Shown in pieces: positions 55,003 through 64,000 of a stretch of 64,000 nt of DNA. Under the pieces are notes generated by a model, which saw only the letters and a list, made by a program, of their open reading frames with translations, did not search any database and was not told the origin of the DNA. The translations under genes and the position numbers were made by a program. This DNA is from Arachis hypogaea. Lineage: Eukaryota > Streptophyta > Magnoliopsida > Fabales > Fabaceae. Position 1 is the first letter of the stretch, and the number at the start of each line of letters is the position of its first letter. The stretch covers positions 65,925,649-65,989,648 of the forward strand of contig NC_092039.1 of assembly GCF_003086295.3 (NCBI RefSeq). The letters are read 5' to 3'.

Positions 55003-57109
55003 TGATGACAAGTCATCATATACCCATTTTTCAAGCTAATTTCATTTGTTTTGTTAGTCTTTATGCACTTTCTTGCTTCTTAAGTAAGTGATTTGGAGTG
55101 AAAATGCATAACTTCTTTAAATCAAGCAACCACCATGAAATTAATGTTAATCCATGAGGTTTAAGCTAATTTTAATTGAATTTTAATTGAATTATAAGCC
55201 TCTTGAATTTAGTGATACTTTGAGTGGTTGTTTCGGTTTATTGTAGGTGAAGAAAAGAAAAAAGGGAAAAGCGTGGCCTAAGGAAGTGTGGCCCAAGGAA
55301 GAGAAAGTGTGGTCAAAGAAAGAAGAAGTGTGGCGCACAGCATGAGGAAGGGCAAGCATTGCCCTCCACAAGGGCACACTGCCCTCTAGGAGGGCAACAT
55401 AAGGGAACTAAGCAGAGAAGGCAACTCTGCCCTGCCCACTACAAGGGCAGAGCACAATTTTGTGCCTTGGAATCAAGAGGAATAAGATGTTGCCCTGCCC
55501 TCCACAAGGGCAGTATCGGGCTCACCAAGGGAGAAAATCAAAGGAAAATGTCTCCAAATGCTTGCCACAAGAGTTGAACACGGGACCATGAGGAAGCTAG
55601 GTACTAAGGTCCACTACCGTGCCAAGAAACCAAGGAAAATGACTTAGCGTGTGTCTCTGCCCGGATTCGAACACGGGACTGCATTTTGGAAACACTGCCC
55701 TGCCCTCCGCGAGGGCAGGGCAGCATTTTGTTGGTGCACAACTCTGGCGCACCAAGAAGTGAATCTGGCGCACCAAATCACTACCCTGGCAGCATCAGCG
55801 CGCACCACACTCGATCCTGGCAGCACCATATTTTTCTGCCCTGCCCTCCGCGAGGGCAGGGCAGCATCTTGTGCACCAAGACTCAATTCTGGCGCATCAC
55901 AGCTTGAATCTGGCAGCACCAAGCACGCACCGTGGCACATTTCTGGCGCACCAATTTTTCCTGCCCTGCCCTCCACGAGGGCAGGGCAGCGTTTTGCGCA
56001 CCAAGACTGCACCAAGCCGCACCAAGCCGCACCAAGCAAGCACCAACACGCATCAAATCCTGCCCTGCCCTCCACAAGGGCAGGGCAGCCTCCTGGAAGC
56101 TATTTTTTGGGCCGAAAATTTAATTCAAAATCCATTTTAATTCATTTCTTCACCAAATCAAAAGCCCATCCAAATCCCAAAATCCAAGAATAGAAAGTGT
56201 ATAAATAGGAGCTAGTTTGATGTAATTAGGGACCTTTTGCTTAGCTTTTGAATTTTGCACTTTCTTTAAGCTTTGAATTTTATTTTTGCATTTTGGAACT
56301 TCTTTTGGTGTCTTCACTGAGATTTCAGAGAATTGGGGAGGGGAATTGATCTCTCTTCTTCCTCATTCTTGCTTGGGTCTTTTTAATTTCCTTGTTTTGA
56401 GTTTTGGGTGTGAAGAATTGAGGAAATTCTGTCTCAATCTCCATTCAAAGTCTCTTTAATTTCTTTTCTGCATAATTGAATCCATTCACATTCTCTTTAC
56501 TGTTTCTTCTTCAATTTCTTGTCAATTGCTTTGAGAACTTGGATCTAGGAAGGTAATTGAGATCTAGGCTCTGCTACCTAGTCTCTTGAACCCTGAGATC
56601 CCAATTTACTTTTGGTTCTTCTGTGAACCTTGCTGCACTTTAATTTCAATTTCTGTTTGAGTCCTCATTGCTTCCAATTCAATTTCTGCTTTATTAATTG
56701 TTGCAATTTACTTTCTCTTCGTTTAGATTCTACAATCCCAGTCCTCAAATCCCTTTTACATTCAAGCAATTTACATTCCTTGCCATTTAAGTTACTGCAA
56801 TTTACATTTCTTGCACTTTAAGTTTCAGTCATTTAACTTCTTGTTCTTTAAGATTCTGCAAGTTTACTTTCCTGTTCTTTAATTTACTGCAATTTCCCTT
56901 CTCCCTTTACATTCCAAGCAATTTATATTCTGTTAAATACAACCCACTCAACCAAAACTTGATTCGCTTGACTAAATCAACCACTAAACTAAAATTGCTC
57001 AATCCTTCAATCCCTGTGGGATCGACCTCACTCATGTGAGTTATTATTACTTGATGCGACCCGGTACACTTGCCGGTGAGTTTTGTGTTGGATCGTTTTC
57101 CACACATCA
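55003..57109 (+). repeat. 3' LTR of element 6
   Basis: Near-identical to the 5' LTR, but 72 bp longer because it has one more inverted-repeat unit at about 55798-55868. TATA box at 56200-56209. Confidence 0.92.
55345..56090. repeat. CTGCCCTGCCCTC inverted-repeat array, 3' LTR
   Basis: Six main units, against five in the 5' LTR. The extra unit includes TCTGCCCTGCCCTCCGCGAG. Confidence 0.85.
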
Positions 57110-57114
57110 CCCAT
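57110..57114. repeat. Target site duplication of element 6, right copy
   Basis: CCCAT, matching 48471-48475. Confidence 0.9.
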
Positions 57115-57314
57115 CATGGGTTCAAGATATTTTGTAATTGATGGGGATTCTTAACCAACATATATCTCCAATCTTCTTTGGAATCCCATCTTTGTGCATT
57201 GTGGTGGAGTAATTGGGACATAAATCATATATCCAAATATCCTAAGATGAGAAATATTTGGCTCCTAACCGCAATCCAGTTGTAAAGGAGAAAATTTTAG
57301 GTAACTTGTTGTTC

Positions 57315-58151
57315 TTAAGCGTATAAGTGCTGCGGCATACAAAACAGCATGCCCCATGCTAAAATGGGCGTTTTAGTTCTTATAAGTAATAGTCTAGCTA
57401 TTAACTGAAGGTGTTCAATCAATGATTCTACTAGATGATTCTGAGTGTGAACATGAGCAATAGGCTCTTCTATAGTAATTCTAGTTGACACACAATAATC
57501 ATTAAATAATTGTGACCTAAATTCACTAGCATTATCAAGGTATATTGCCTTTATAACATAGTCTGAAAAATGAGTTTTTAATTTAATTATTTGTGCTAAC
57601 AATCTCGCAAACGCCATGTTGCAAGTTGATAGTAAACAAACGTGGCACCATCGTGAAGATGCATATGTTAAAACTATAAAATATTTAAATGGTCCACATG
57701 ATGGGTGAATGGGCCCATATATATCACCATGAATGCGTTCCAAAAAAGATGGTGATTCGATTCTAATTTTTTCTTGAGATGGTCTTGTAATTAGCATTTG
57801 TTGAGAACATGCAACACATGAGAATTCATTAAAATAGAGGATTCTATGTTCTTTTAGAGGGTGACCAGATGAATTCCAGATAATTCTTCTCATCATAATT
57901 GAACCTGAATGACCTAACCAGTCATGCCAAATTGTAAATATATTTGTATTTGTAAACTTCTGGTTTACTACGGCATGTGATTTCACATTACTAATATTAG
58001 TGTAGTACAAACCTGAGGAAAGAGCAGGTAGTTTCTCCAACACGGATTTTTCTCCTGATCTCATAGTTGTAATATAAAGATATTCATTGTTTTCTTCTCT
58101 TGCAGTTTCTACATGGTATTCATTTTGGTAGAAATCTTTAAAACATAGCAA
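57315..58151 (-). pseudogene. Copia pre-integrase and integrase
   Basis: A 278-codon open minus-strand frame within a larger broken pol. It has the GAG-pre-integrase zinc motif (HDWLGH ... CVACSQ), then the integrase core with its three acidic positions: HGDIYGPI, YLDNASEF, and the Glu in HLVESLIEHLQ. All three catalytic residues are visible. The frame is broken on both sides: upstream toward the protease region (58160-58460), and downstream, where it should run into RT but meets element 6 at 57114. Confidence 0.85.
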
Positions 58152-58159
58152 GTTTCTAT

Positions 58160-58614
58160 GAGATTTACTTGATAGTAGTGCATTATTTATGAAGAACTTA
58201 GTTCCATTAGGTAATACTATAGTAGCTCTTCTGGAGCCTTCAATTATTTTTGCACTACCTATAATTGAACTTACATTTGCTTCATTTGTAACAAGAGAGA
58301 CAAAATATCTTTTGTCTCTAAGTAGACAAAATATCTTTTGTCTCTAAGTATTGTATGTGTTAAAGCCCTATCAGCGAAACATACTTCTTCATTGTTGAAC
58401 TTGAGCGAAGCGTTATAAATATCCATATCTTTATTACGAAAAATAAAAATTACCATTAATAAAAAAAATCAAAAGAAAACTTGAAACTACAATCAACGGG
58501 AGAAAGGAAAAAAACTAGCTAAAAAATGATCTAAAATGAAAGATTTCTTGATTAATGTTCTTCTATAAAGAAAATTGCATTATCTAAAAAAATTCATTGC
58601 TTGGGCCACCAAAA
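58160..58614 (-). pseudogene. Copia protease-region remnant
   Basis: Coding remnants between gag and integrase. NKDMDIYNASLKF and EEVCFADRALTHTILRDKRYF are open, and a short stretch (AAAATATCTTTTGTCTCTAAGTA) is tandemly repeated at about 58302-58350. I do not see a clear DTG/DSG active site. Confidence 0.5.
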
Positions 58615-59601
58615 TCAAAGGTTAAGGAAGTCATCAAGGTCTGCGTAGATATCATCAGTGGATTTCAGATTCATTTCAACACCGTTAGCTTCATCTCATT
58701 GAATAGTCAAATTGGTCTCTTATTTTTTTCCTTTCCTCTTGATAGAGTTTTGATATAGCTTGACAAAATGCTCAGGGGTACATGTACACGACCAATGACC
58801 TTTTAATCCGCATCGATAGCACAAATTTTTCACATTTTGTGAATTATTGCTCGGAGCATGCTTTTCATATTTATTCCACTTTTGATTATGGATAGGAACC
58901 TTATTGATCCATTTGCTACGCCCACGCCTACGTCCACGTCCACAACCACGGTTTTGACCAATATTTTAATCGTAATTTCTTTTATGTTCACAAAATGCCG
59001 CATTCACTTCAGGAAAAGCAGTTGAGCCAATAGGACAGACTTCATGGTTCTTCATTAATAATTCATTATCTTTTTATGCCAATAGGAGACAACCTATTAG
59101 ATCAGAATGCCTTTTGAAGCCCTTTTGACAGTACTATTGGTGCAACAACACATTGGAAGCGTAGAACGTGGAATAAGTTTTTTCCATTAAGTCCTCGTTT
59201 GTGACATTTTGGCCACACAATTCCAGGTAAGAACTTATTTTGAAAAGTCTAGAATTGAATTCACAAATTGTTTTAAAATCTTGCAGCTTTAAGTGTATCC
59301 ATTCATAACGAGCTTTAGACAATAGTACAATCTTTTGGTGTTCATATCTCTCTTTCAAATTTGTCCATAGTTCTTGTGGATCTTTAACAATCAAGTATTC
59401 TACTTTTAACCCCTCATGGAGACAATGATGTAGAAAAATTAGTGCCTTAGCCTTTTCTCTACTTGACGATTGTACCTCTTTCTTTATGGTATCTCCAAAC
59501 TTTTTGGATACTAAGTGGGTTTCAGCATCGAGCGCCCATTCTAAATAATTTTTGCCGGTTAAATCAAGAACAACAAATTCAAGCTTTTACAAATTTGACA
59601 T
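58615..59601 (-). pseudogene. Copia gag with zinc knuckle
   Basis: It starts at an ATG at 59601 (MSNL, then an in-frame stop at codon 5) and runs in mostly one frame to a TGA at 58615, about 329 codons. The N-terminal copia gag domain is clear: KNYLEWALDAETHL, FLHHCLHEGLKVEYL, DPQELWTNLKERYEHQK and FNSRLFKISSYL. A CCHC zinc knuckle (CYRCGLKGHWSCTC) lies at about 58780-58825 after an Arg/Gly-rich stretch. The end DDIYADLDDFLNL is typical of this copia group. Several stops make it non-functional. Confidence 0.8.
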
Positions 59602-60283
59602 GATAGCTCTATAAATAAAAACAAGTAAATAATTAAGAATAATAATGTTAATGATACATATAAAAGGAAAGGAAGAAAAGTAAAATGATAAATAAATGAA
59701 AAAATAAATAAATCAATTTTCTTCAGGAAATTGATAAAATATATTATTCCTTTTAAGATAGTAAAAATAATTTAAATAAACTATTAAAGTTATACATTCA
59801 TTGCTGAAAATGTAAATAAAATTATAATACTAGCACTATGGGTGCTATATCTTCACTTAAAGAAATAATTATGTTTATCATTCACTTCGAAAAATGATTA
59901 TGTTTATAATTAATTATTATTCATTTTGAAAAATAATTTTGTATATGATTAATTATCATTCACTTCAGGGAATGATATTAATATTAAATAAAATATTAAA
60001 TTTATATAAAAAACAAATAATATAAATAAATCAAATAAAAATAATAATATAACAAACTAAAGAAAAAAAATGAAAAACTATCAAAGAAAAAAAAATATTA
60101 GGCAAAAAAGAAAAATGTATTTATGAAAAAGAATGATAAAATAGTTATTTTTGTGTGGTATATATATATATATATAAAGAAACGTAAATGTATATATAAA
60201 AAGAGTTGACAATGATGATTAAGAAAGAAGGAGAAAATAAAGTGAGTAATAAGAAAAAGATAATTACTTAACCATAGAGTAGA
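59602..60283 (-). other. Copia leader, AT-rich
   Basis: Very AT-rich. It contains three or four imperfect copies of ATTCACTTC..AAAATGATTATG at about 59870-59990 and a (TA)n tract at about 60158-60176. No gene. Confidence 0.6.
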
Positions 60284-60297
60284 ATTCGTGCTGATAA
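60284..60297 (-). promoter_or_regulatory. Candidate primer binding site of copia element
   Basis: The minus strand reads ATTATCAGCACGAA just inside the LTR. TATCAG is shared with the initiator-Met primer sites used by copia elements, but the rest is diverged. Confidence 0.4.
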
Positions 60298-60639
60298 TGT
60301 GTTATGTAAATAAAAATTATGATTTGAGAGAACCAAAAGAGAAAATAGTGAGAATGATAATATTTATATTATTGATTGTATATATTAAAAAACATGAAAG
60401 GAACTATTTATAGTCAAGCCAAGATAGGGGTGTTCAAAACCAATTTAAACCGAACAAAACCGACGAATCGAACCGAAAAAATCGAAAATCGAAATAACTG
60501 AAAACCAAAATAACCAAAAAATTATGTTTTTTGTAGTTTTTTGTTCGTTTGGTTCGGTTTTCGGTTTTGGTTGAGAAAACCTAAACCGAACCAAACCAAA
60601 CCGGTATATAAATAAAACATTTTAATTACCCTAACCCTA

Positions 60640-61217
60640 ATGTGAAGCCCATTCATTCACCCCCACTTCAGCGCCGCAGACATGCCTTGCCCTACTCTGA
60701 ACTCTCAACCCTCAGCTTTCAACTCTCCTCTGCCATCCTCCAGAGTCCAGACTGCAGCAGCCGCGAAGGAGCCTTTCTCCCCGTTATCCCCTCCTTGTCC
60801 CTCTCCCTTTCTCGTACCCGCTCTCTCTCCGTCATCTCCCACGCAGTGAAACAGCAGCAGTAGTGCAACAGCCACCGACTCATTGTGTCGACGTCCACGT
60901 ATCAATAGCCTCGTATTGCCCTCCGTGAAGCACAGCGCAGTGTAGTTTAGCCGCCTATCATCCGTCATGCAGGTTTATTCTTGATTTTGTTTTTGAGTTT
61001 TCATCCTCTATCTGCCATTTTTTCCTTTTCTATTTTTGTTATAATTTTCTTCTTGATTATTGATTGGTGTTTTTTATTTTAATTTTTTTCTTGGTTCACT
61101 GTTATTATTAATTTTTTTAATTTGTTCTTTATTTTAATTTGTTTCCAGTTCTTCTAGCCTTGTCGCCGCCGTCGCAGCATCTCTATCGTCCTCTGTAATG
61201 GAGCCTAAACCTCAGGT
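60640..61217 (+). other. Gene-like GC-rich segment inside the hAT-like insertion
   Basis: 60640-60970 is GC-richer than everything around it and reads like a 5' UTR or first exon (Ser/Pro-rich, many stops). At 61198 an ATG begins MEPKPQ, directly followed by GT as in a splice donor. It could be the 5' part of a degenerate transposase gene or a captured host gene fragment. I cannot name it. Confidence 0.35.
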
Positions 61218-61556
61218 TTGTTTTTTTATTCTGATTCTATTTTTTTAATTCTGGTTTATTATTCTTATTAATTCTAATTTGGGATGACCTACTTGGTTGG
61301 CTTGTTCTTGATTCTATGGCTGAGTTGTTGATTCTGATTTTTTTTTAATTCTGAATTTTTTGTTCTATTTTTTTAGGGTAATTCTTGTTCAGGGTTGATT
61401 CTGAATTTCTTGTTTGATTTTTTGTTCTTGTTTGATTTAGGGTAATTCTTAATTTGTTGTGTTTCTGCTACTTTGTTAATGATTTGAGTTAAGTTGATTC
61501 CTTGTTAGGGACTTTGGAATCAGTTTGGTTGTATTCAATGATTTTGTTTGTAAACT

Positions 61557-61675
61557 GTGTTTATTTGCTGAAACTTGTTATGATTCTAATTTTGAAAATA
61601 ATGCAAAGGTTGAGGCATTTATTTGCTGAAACTTGTTATGATTCTAATTTTGAAAATAAGGCAAAAATTGAGGCA
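61557..61675. repeat. Tandem duplication of about 60 bp
   Basis: TTTATTTGCTGAAACTTGTT...GTTGAGGCA occurs twice in direct succession with few differences. Confidence 0.85.
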
Positions 61676-62428
61676 TGGCCCTGTTCCCCTAATTTGAAGA
61701 TTGAGAATCGAGAATACCTAAACATTGCTATTTAATTTGTTGTTGATTTTTGTATATTGTTGTTCAATTTCCGTTTCAGTATATATTTGTTGCTCGTTTT
61801 TGTTCATGGTTTAATTTATTTGTTGTTGATTTACTGAAATTGCTTCTGATTGTTGTTCATGGTTTAATTTACTTGTTCTTGATTTCCTGAAATTGCTTCT
61901 GATTGTTGTTATGATTTTCACTGTTCATAGTTCAATATTCAAGCTCAGAGGATGTCCTTAATAATTAACATAGAAAGCTCTTCCTTGTTTTGAGTGGTTG
62001 CCTGCATTTTATAAATTATCCAATTATCTAATATCTAGTTTTGTTGTTTTACTTTTTTATTATTGTTTGTTGATTCATTGTTGCTGACTTGCTATCATTG
62101 TTGATTCAATGTTCAATAAATTGTAGGTGGTTGCTGGATTGATGGATCTAATTGCAGTCTTGTTTTTATTGTTGCATAGAAGGTTCTAATAACTGATATG
62201 ATTCAAGATTCACCTTTTTCATTGGCCAAAAGTACCAACTAAGAATTATGAATAGAGAAATAAATATTTATTTACTGAATATTCTTGCTAAGTTATGTGT
62301 AGTTAGCATGACTTATATGCTCTTAAACTTTTAGTTGATCCATTGATTCGGGCACATGTATCATGGTATGAATTGTTCTCTTTATTATTAGAATGTATAA
62401 CTAGATTAGAATATTTTTCTACTAGTGT
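61676..62428. other. Non-coding interior of the hAT-like insertion
   Basis: T-rich, intron-like sequence with repeated TTGTTGATTT/TTGTTCATGG words. No supported gene. Confidence 0.45.
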
Positions 62429-62449
62429 TATATTATTATTATTATTATT

Positions 62450-62481
<32 letters not shown>
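62429..62481. repeat. Compound microsatellite (TTA)n(TTG)n
   Basis: The same compound type as 22849-22940, shorter. The poly-Leu ORF across it is an artefact. Confidence 0.95.
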
Positions 62482-62482
<1 letters not shown>

Positions 62483-62969
62483 ATGTAACTGCCTTTTTAT
62501 TTCAGATTGGTTTGTGTTGAGAAGTTTAGCTATTTTGTTGGAGAAGACACCATAACTTGGCTATCTTTTAATGGAAAATTTATTTTTATTTTCAGTTGTG
62601 TTGACTATTGAACTTTTAAACTTTTTTAATTATTATATTTGAATTCTTTTTGTCATTAAATTTCATTATACCAAGACTTTGTTAGCTATTGAGTATTTGT
62701 GTTTGTTGATTTCAATGTTATGACTTTGTGAAATAGTATGGTAATATTTTTTTTAATTGATTAAAAAACCGAACAAACTGAACCAAACCAAACCGATTTT
62801 AATTGGTTTGGTTTGGTTCGAATGGTTTTGATAAAAAACCGAACCAAACCGAATCGCAGTTAAGTTAGACGATTGGATCGGATGACTTTTCTCTTAAAAA
62901 CCGAATCAAACCGCCAAGACCCAACTCTTCGCTAAAAGCCAAGCGTTCACAATAAATATATTTATAACA

Positions 62970-63312
62970 AGCCGCATGAAATAGTCCGACTTATTTTGGG
63001 GACTGCACATCAACTGTGGTGATTGGAGACGCGGTTGTTGGTTATAGACAGGAAAGGTAAAAAAGAAAGTTTCGAAAGCTGCTTTTTCTTTCGCAAACCG
63101 AAGTGTTCATCACTCATTATAGATCAGTTACACTCTCTTTCCAATCTCTTTCCCTACATTCACGCCGTTCTAGTTGATCATCACTTCCTAACAGGATCCA
63201 CAAAACACCATTGCTAGTTTCAGTTTCCTGCTAAACCAAACCATTCCTTTCTCTTCTTTCTCTCTGCTAAGCTCCCAACGCATTTCAACCAAAAATAACA
63301 AAAAGCATAAAC
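62970..63312 (+). promoter_or_regulatory. Upstream region of the partial gene
   Basis: Single-copy-looking sequence between the copia target duplication and the ATG at 63313. It is pyrimidine-rich near the end (CTTTCTCTTCTTTCTCTC), as in plant 5' UTRs. No obvious TATA box. The copia LTR lies only about 340 bp upstream of the ATG. Confidence 0.5.
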
Positions 63313-64000
63313 ATGACTGAGTTATCTTTCTCACACACCTCCAACAAGAAGAACAATGAGCTCTTCTCTAACATGTTCAATCTCTGTTTCTCCGTTTTTT
63401 CTCACCCTCTTTACTTTTCCTACTTCCTGTTTTTCTCCCCTTACCTCTTCAGGCTCTTGTCTTTTCTCTCCCCTTTGTTCATCACCACAACCCTTCTTCT
63501 CCTTGTTGCACTTCTCACCTTCACTCCCAACCTTCTTGTTCAAGAGAAAGTTGGTGGTTCCGAGATTTCCGAGTCCAGATGGAACTTTCTGCATTCTGTG
63601 TTCCAAACACATGTAGCATGGCTGCTGTCTAAAGCTGATGACAACAAGGATGAGGAAATCGGGTGCCTTGCTGAGTTTGAAGCATATCTTGTTATGTTCC
63701 AGGCATCAATCTTCGAAGTTTTTGATCCGAAGCCCGTGGAAGATGGTTCAGAAGAAGTCTCTGAAGCACCACATGATGTGTGTTCATGTGAAGGAAGACA
63801 AGTTTTCGGTTCAATAATGGAAGAGCGAGTTGTTAACACAGAAGGAAACAAAGTTGAGAAGACTGATACAGTGGAAGCTACTCTGCTTGTTGCCGAAATC
63901 AAGACACTAGAAATCTTGTTCCAGCAAAATTCTGAGTTAGTAGAAGATGCGTCTTGTCAAAAGGAAAAGAAAGAAGAAAAAGAAGTGGATACTGAAACCA
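63313..64000 (+). CDS. Plant membrane-anchored protein, unknown, 3' partial
   Basis: The frame is open from ATG 63313 to the window end, at least 229 codons, with the start context AAACATGAC. Residues 1-20 are polar (MTELSFSHTSNKKNN). Residues 22-49 and 55-75 are strongly hydrophobic (HPLYFSYFLFFSPYLF; PLFITTTLLLLVALLTF) and should form two membrane segments or a hairpin. The rest is acidic, with Glu/Val/Ser-rich repeats, and ends in a Lys/Glu run (EKKEEKEVD), suggesting a charged or coiled-coil tail on one side of the membrane. Codon use and the lack of stops contrast with the transposon remnants, so I take it as a real host gene. I do not recognise a domain and give no function. Confidence 0.75.
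   Translation, partial: MTELSFSHTSNKKNNELFSNMFNLCFSVFSHPLYFSYFLFFSPYLFRLLSFLSPLFITTTLLLLVALLTFTPNLLVQEKVGGSEISESRWNFLHSVFQTHVAWLLSKADDNKDEEIGCLAEFEAYLVMFQASIFEVFDPKPVEDGSEEVSEAPHDVCSCEGRQVFGSIMEERVVNTEGNKVEKTDTVEATLLVAEIKTLEILFQQNSELVEDASCQKEKKEEKEVDTET

Larger units (their letters stand above)
48476..57109 (+). mobile_element. Element 6: non-autonomous Athila-like element
   Basis: An 8.63-kb element with near-identical LTRs (48476-50510 and 55003-57109), a perfect tRNA-Asp primer site, a gag frame, a protease frame fused to an integrase C-terminus, and a terminal polypurine module. Target duplications are perfect. RT, RNase H and the integrase core are absent. The near-identical LTRs and few coding defects make it one of the youngest insertions in the window. 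It is inserted into the copia element in the opposite orientation. Confidence 0.92.
60425..62912. mobile_element. hAT-like DNA transposon insertion, non-autonomous
   Basis: It starts TAGGGGTGTTCAAAACC, a typical hAT-type terminus, and is flanked by GCCAAGA (60418-60424 and 62913-62919), close to the 8-bp duplication of hAT elements (the eighth base differs). Both ends carry many AACCGAACC / GGTTTGGTTCGG words in opposite orientation (60440-60605 and 62765-62910), forming long subterminal inverted repeats. The right terminus does not show a clean CACCCCTA. No transposase domain is visible. Confidence 0.6.
45851..62969 (-). mobile_element. Ty1/copia element, decayed, with two nested insertions
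   Basis: A minus-orientation copia element with LTRs at 45851-46052 and 60300-62969 (the latter split by a hAT-like insertion) and the order gag, zinc knuckle, pre-integrase, integrase, RT, RNase H that defines Ty1/copia. Element 6 is inserted between integrase and RT at 48475/57115. Without the insertions it is about 6 kb. All genes carry stops, frameshifts or duplications. Confidence 0.85.
60300..62969 (-). repeat. 5' LTR of copia element, split by insertion
   Basis: 60300-60424 and 62920-62969 together match the LTR at 45851-46052 (start TGTTA, end AATAAATATATTTATAACA). The middle is displaced by the hAT-like insertion, and some LTR bases around the junction are lost. Confidence 0.75.

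Overview
The window is plant nuclear DNA made almost entirely of nested transposable elements. One host gene is visible, running off the right edge. The organism is most likely a legume, and I think Arachis (peanut or a wild relative). That rests on recognising the style of its LTR families (LTRs starting TGATGAGC and ending GTGCACCA, tRNA-Asp primer sites, Athila-like gag-protease ORFs) and is inference, not a search result.

Layout. 1-1884 is one LTR (minus) whose element lies off the left edge; it is inserted in an old Ty3/gypsy element with an initiator-Met-type primer site. The remains of that old element are RNase H in two pieces (1885-2060 and 12309-12489), a gag start, a primer site and a long LTR (12759-22361). 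Inside it sit element 1 (2061-12308, plus, TSD CCACC) and element 2 (14170-20724, minus, TSD TGCAT). From 22942 to about 45063 there is an old Athila-like element on the minus strand. It is interrupted by element 3 (24669-40492, minus, TSD AAGGC), which itself holds element 4 (28501-36551, minus, TSD GCACG), and by a solo LTR (42181-44406, TSD GATTA). From 45851 to 62969 there is a decayed Ty1/copia element (minus, TSD AGTCG/AGCCG). It holds element 6 (48476-57109, plus, TSD CCCAT) and, within its 5' LTR, a hAT-like insertion (about 60425-62912). A plant gene for an unrecognised membrane protein starts at 63313. (The label 'element 5' is not used.)

How it fits together. None of elements 1, 2, 3, 4 or 6 encodes reverse transcriptase, RNase H or an integrase core. 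All are LTR-complete and flanked by intact TSDs, so they probably moved using enzymes supplied by autonomous Athila-type relatives. Elements 1, 3, 4 and 6, and the old Athila-like element, share a non-coding plan despite different LTRs. A short stem-loop (TTGGGAGGCAACCCAA type) follows the main ORF. Elements 1, 3 and 4 then carry a GC-rich or palindromic repeat array. A second stem-loop with an AGGA/GGGA loop joined to a polypurine-like AAGTTTGGTG or AAGTGTGGGG block sits both inside the element and at the true 3' LTR boundary. Most LTR families also carry a family-specific palindromic array just upstream of the LTR TATA box. Elements 3 and 4 carry related copies of one unrecognised protein. 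This shared plan is the most interesting thing I see here.
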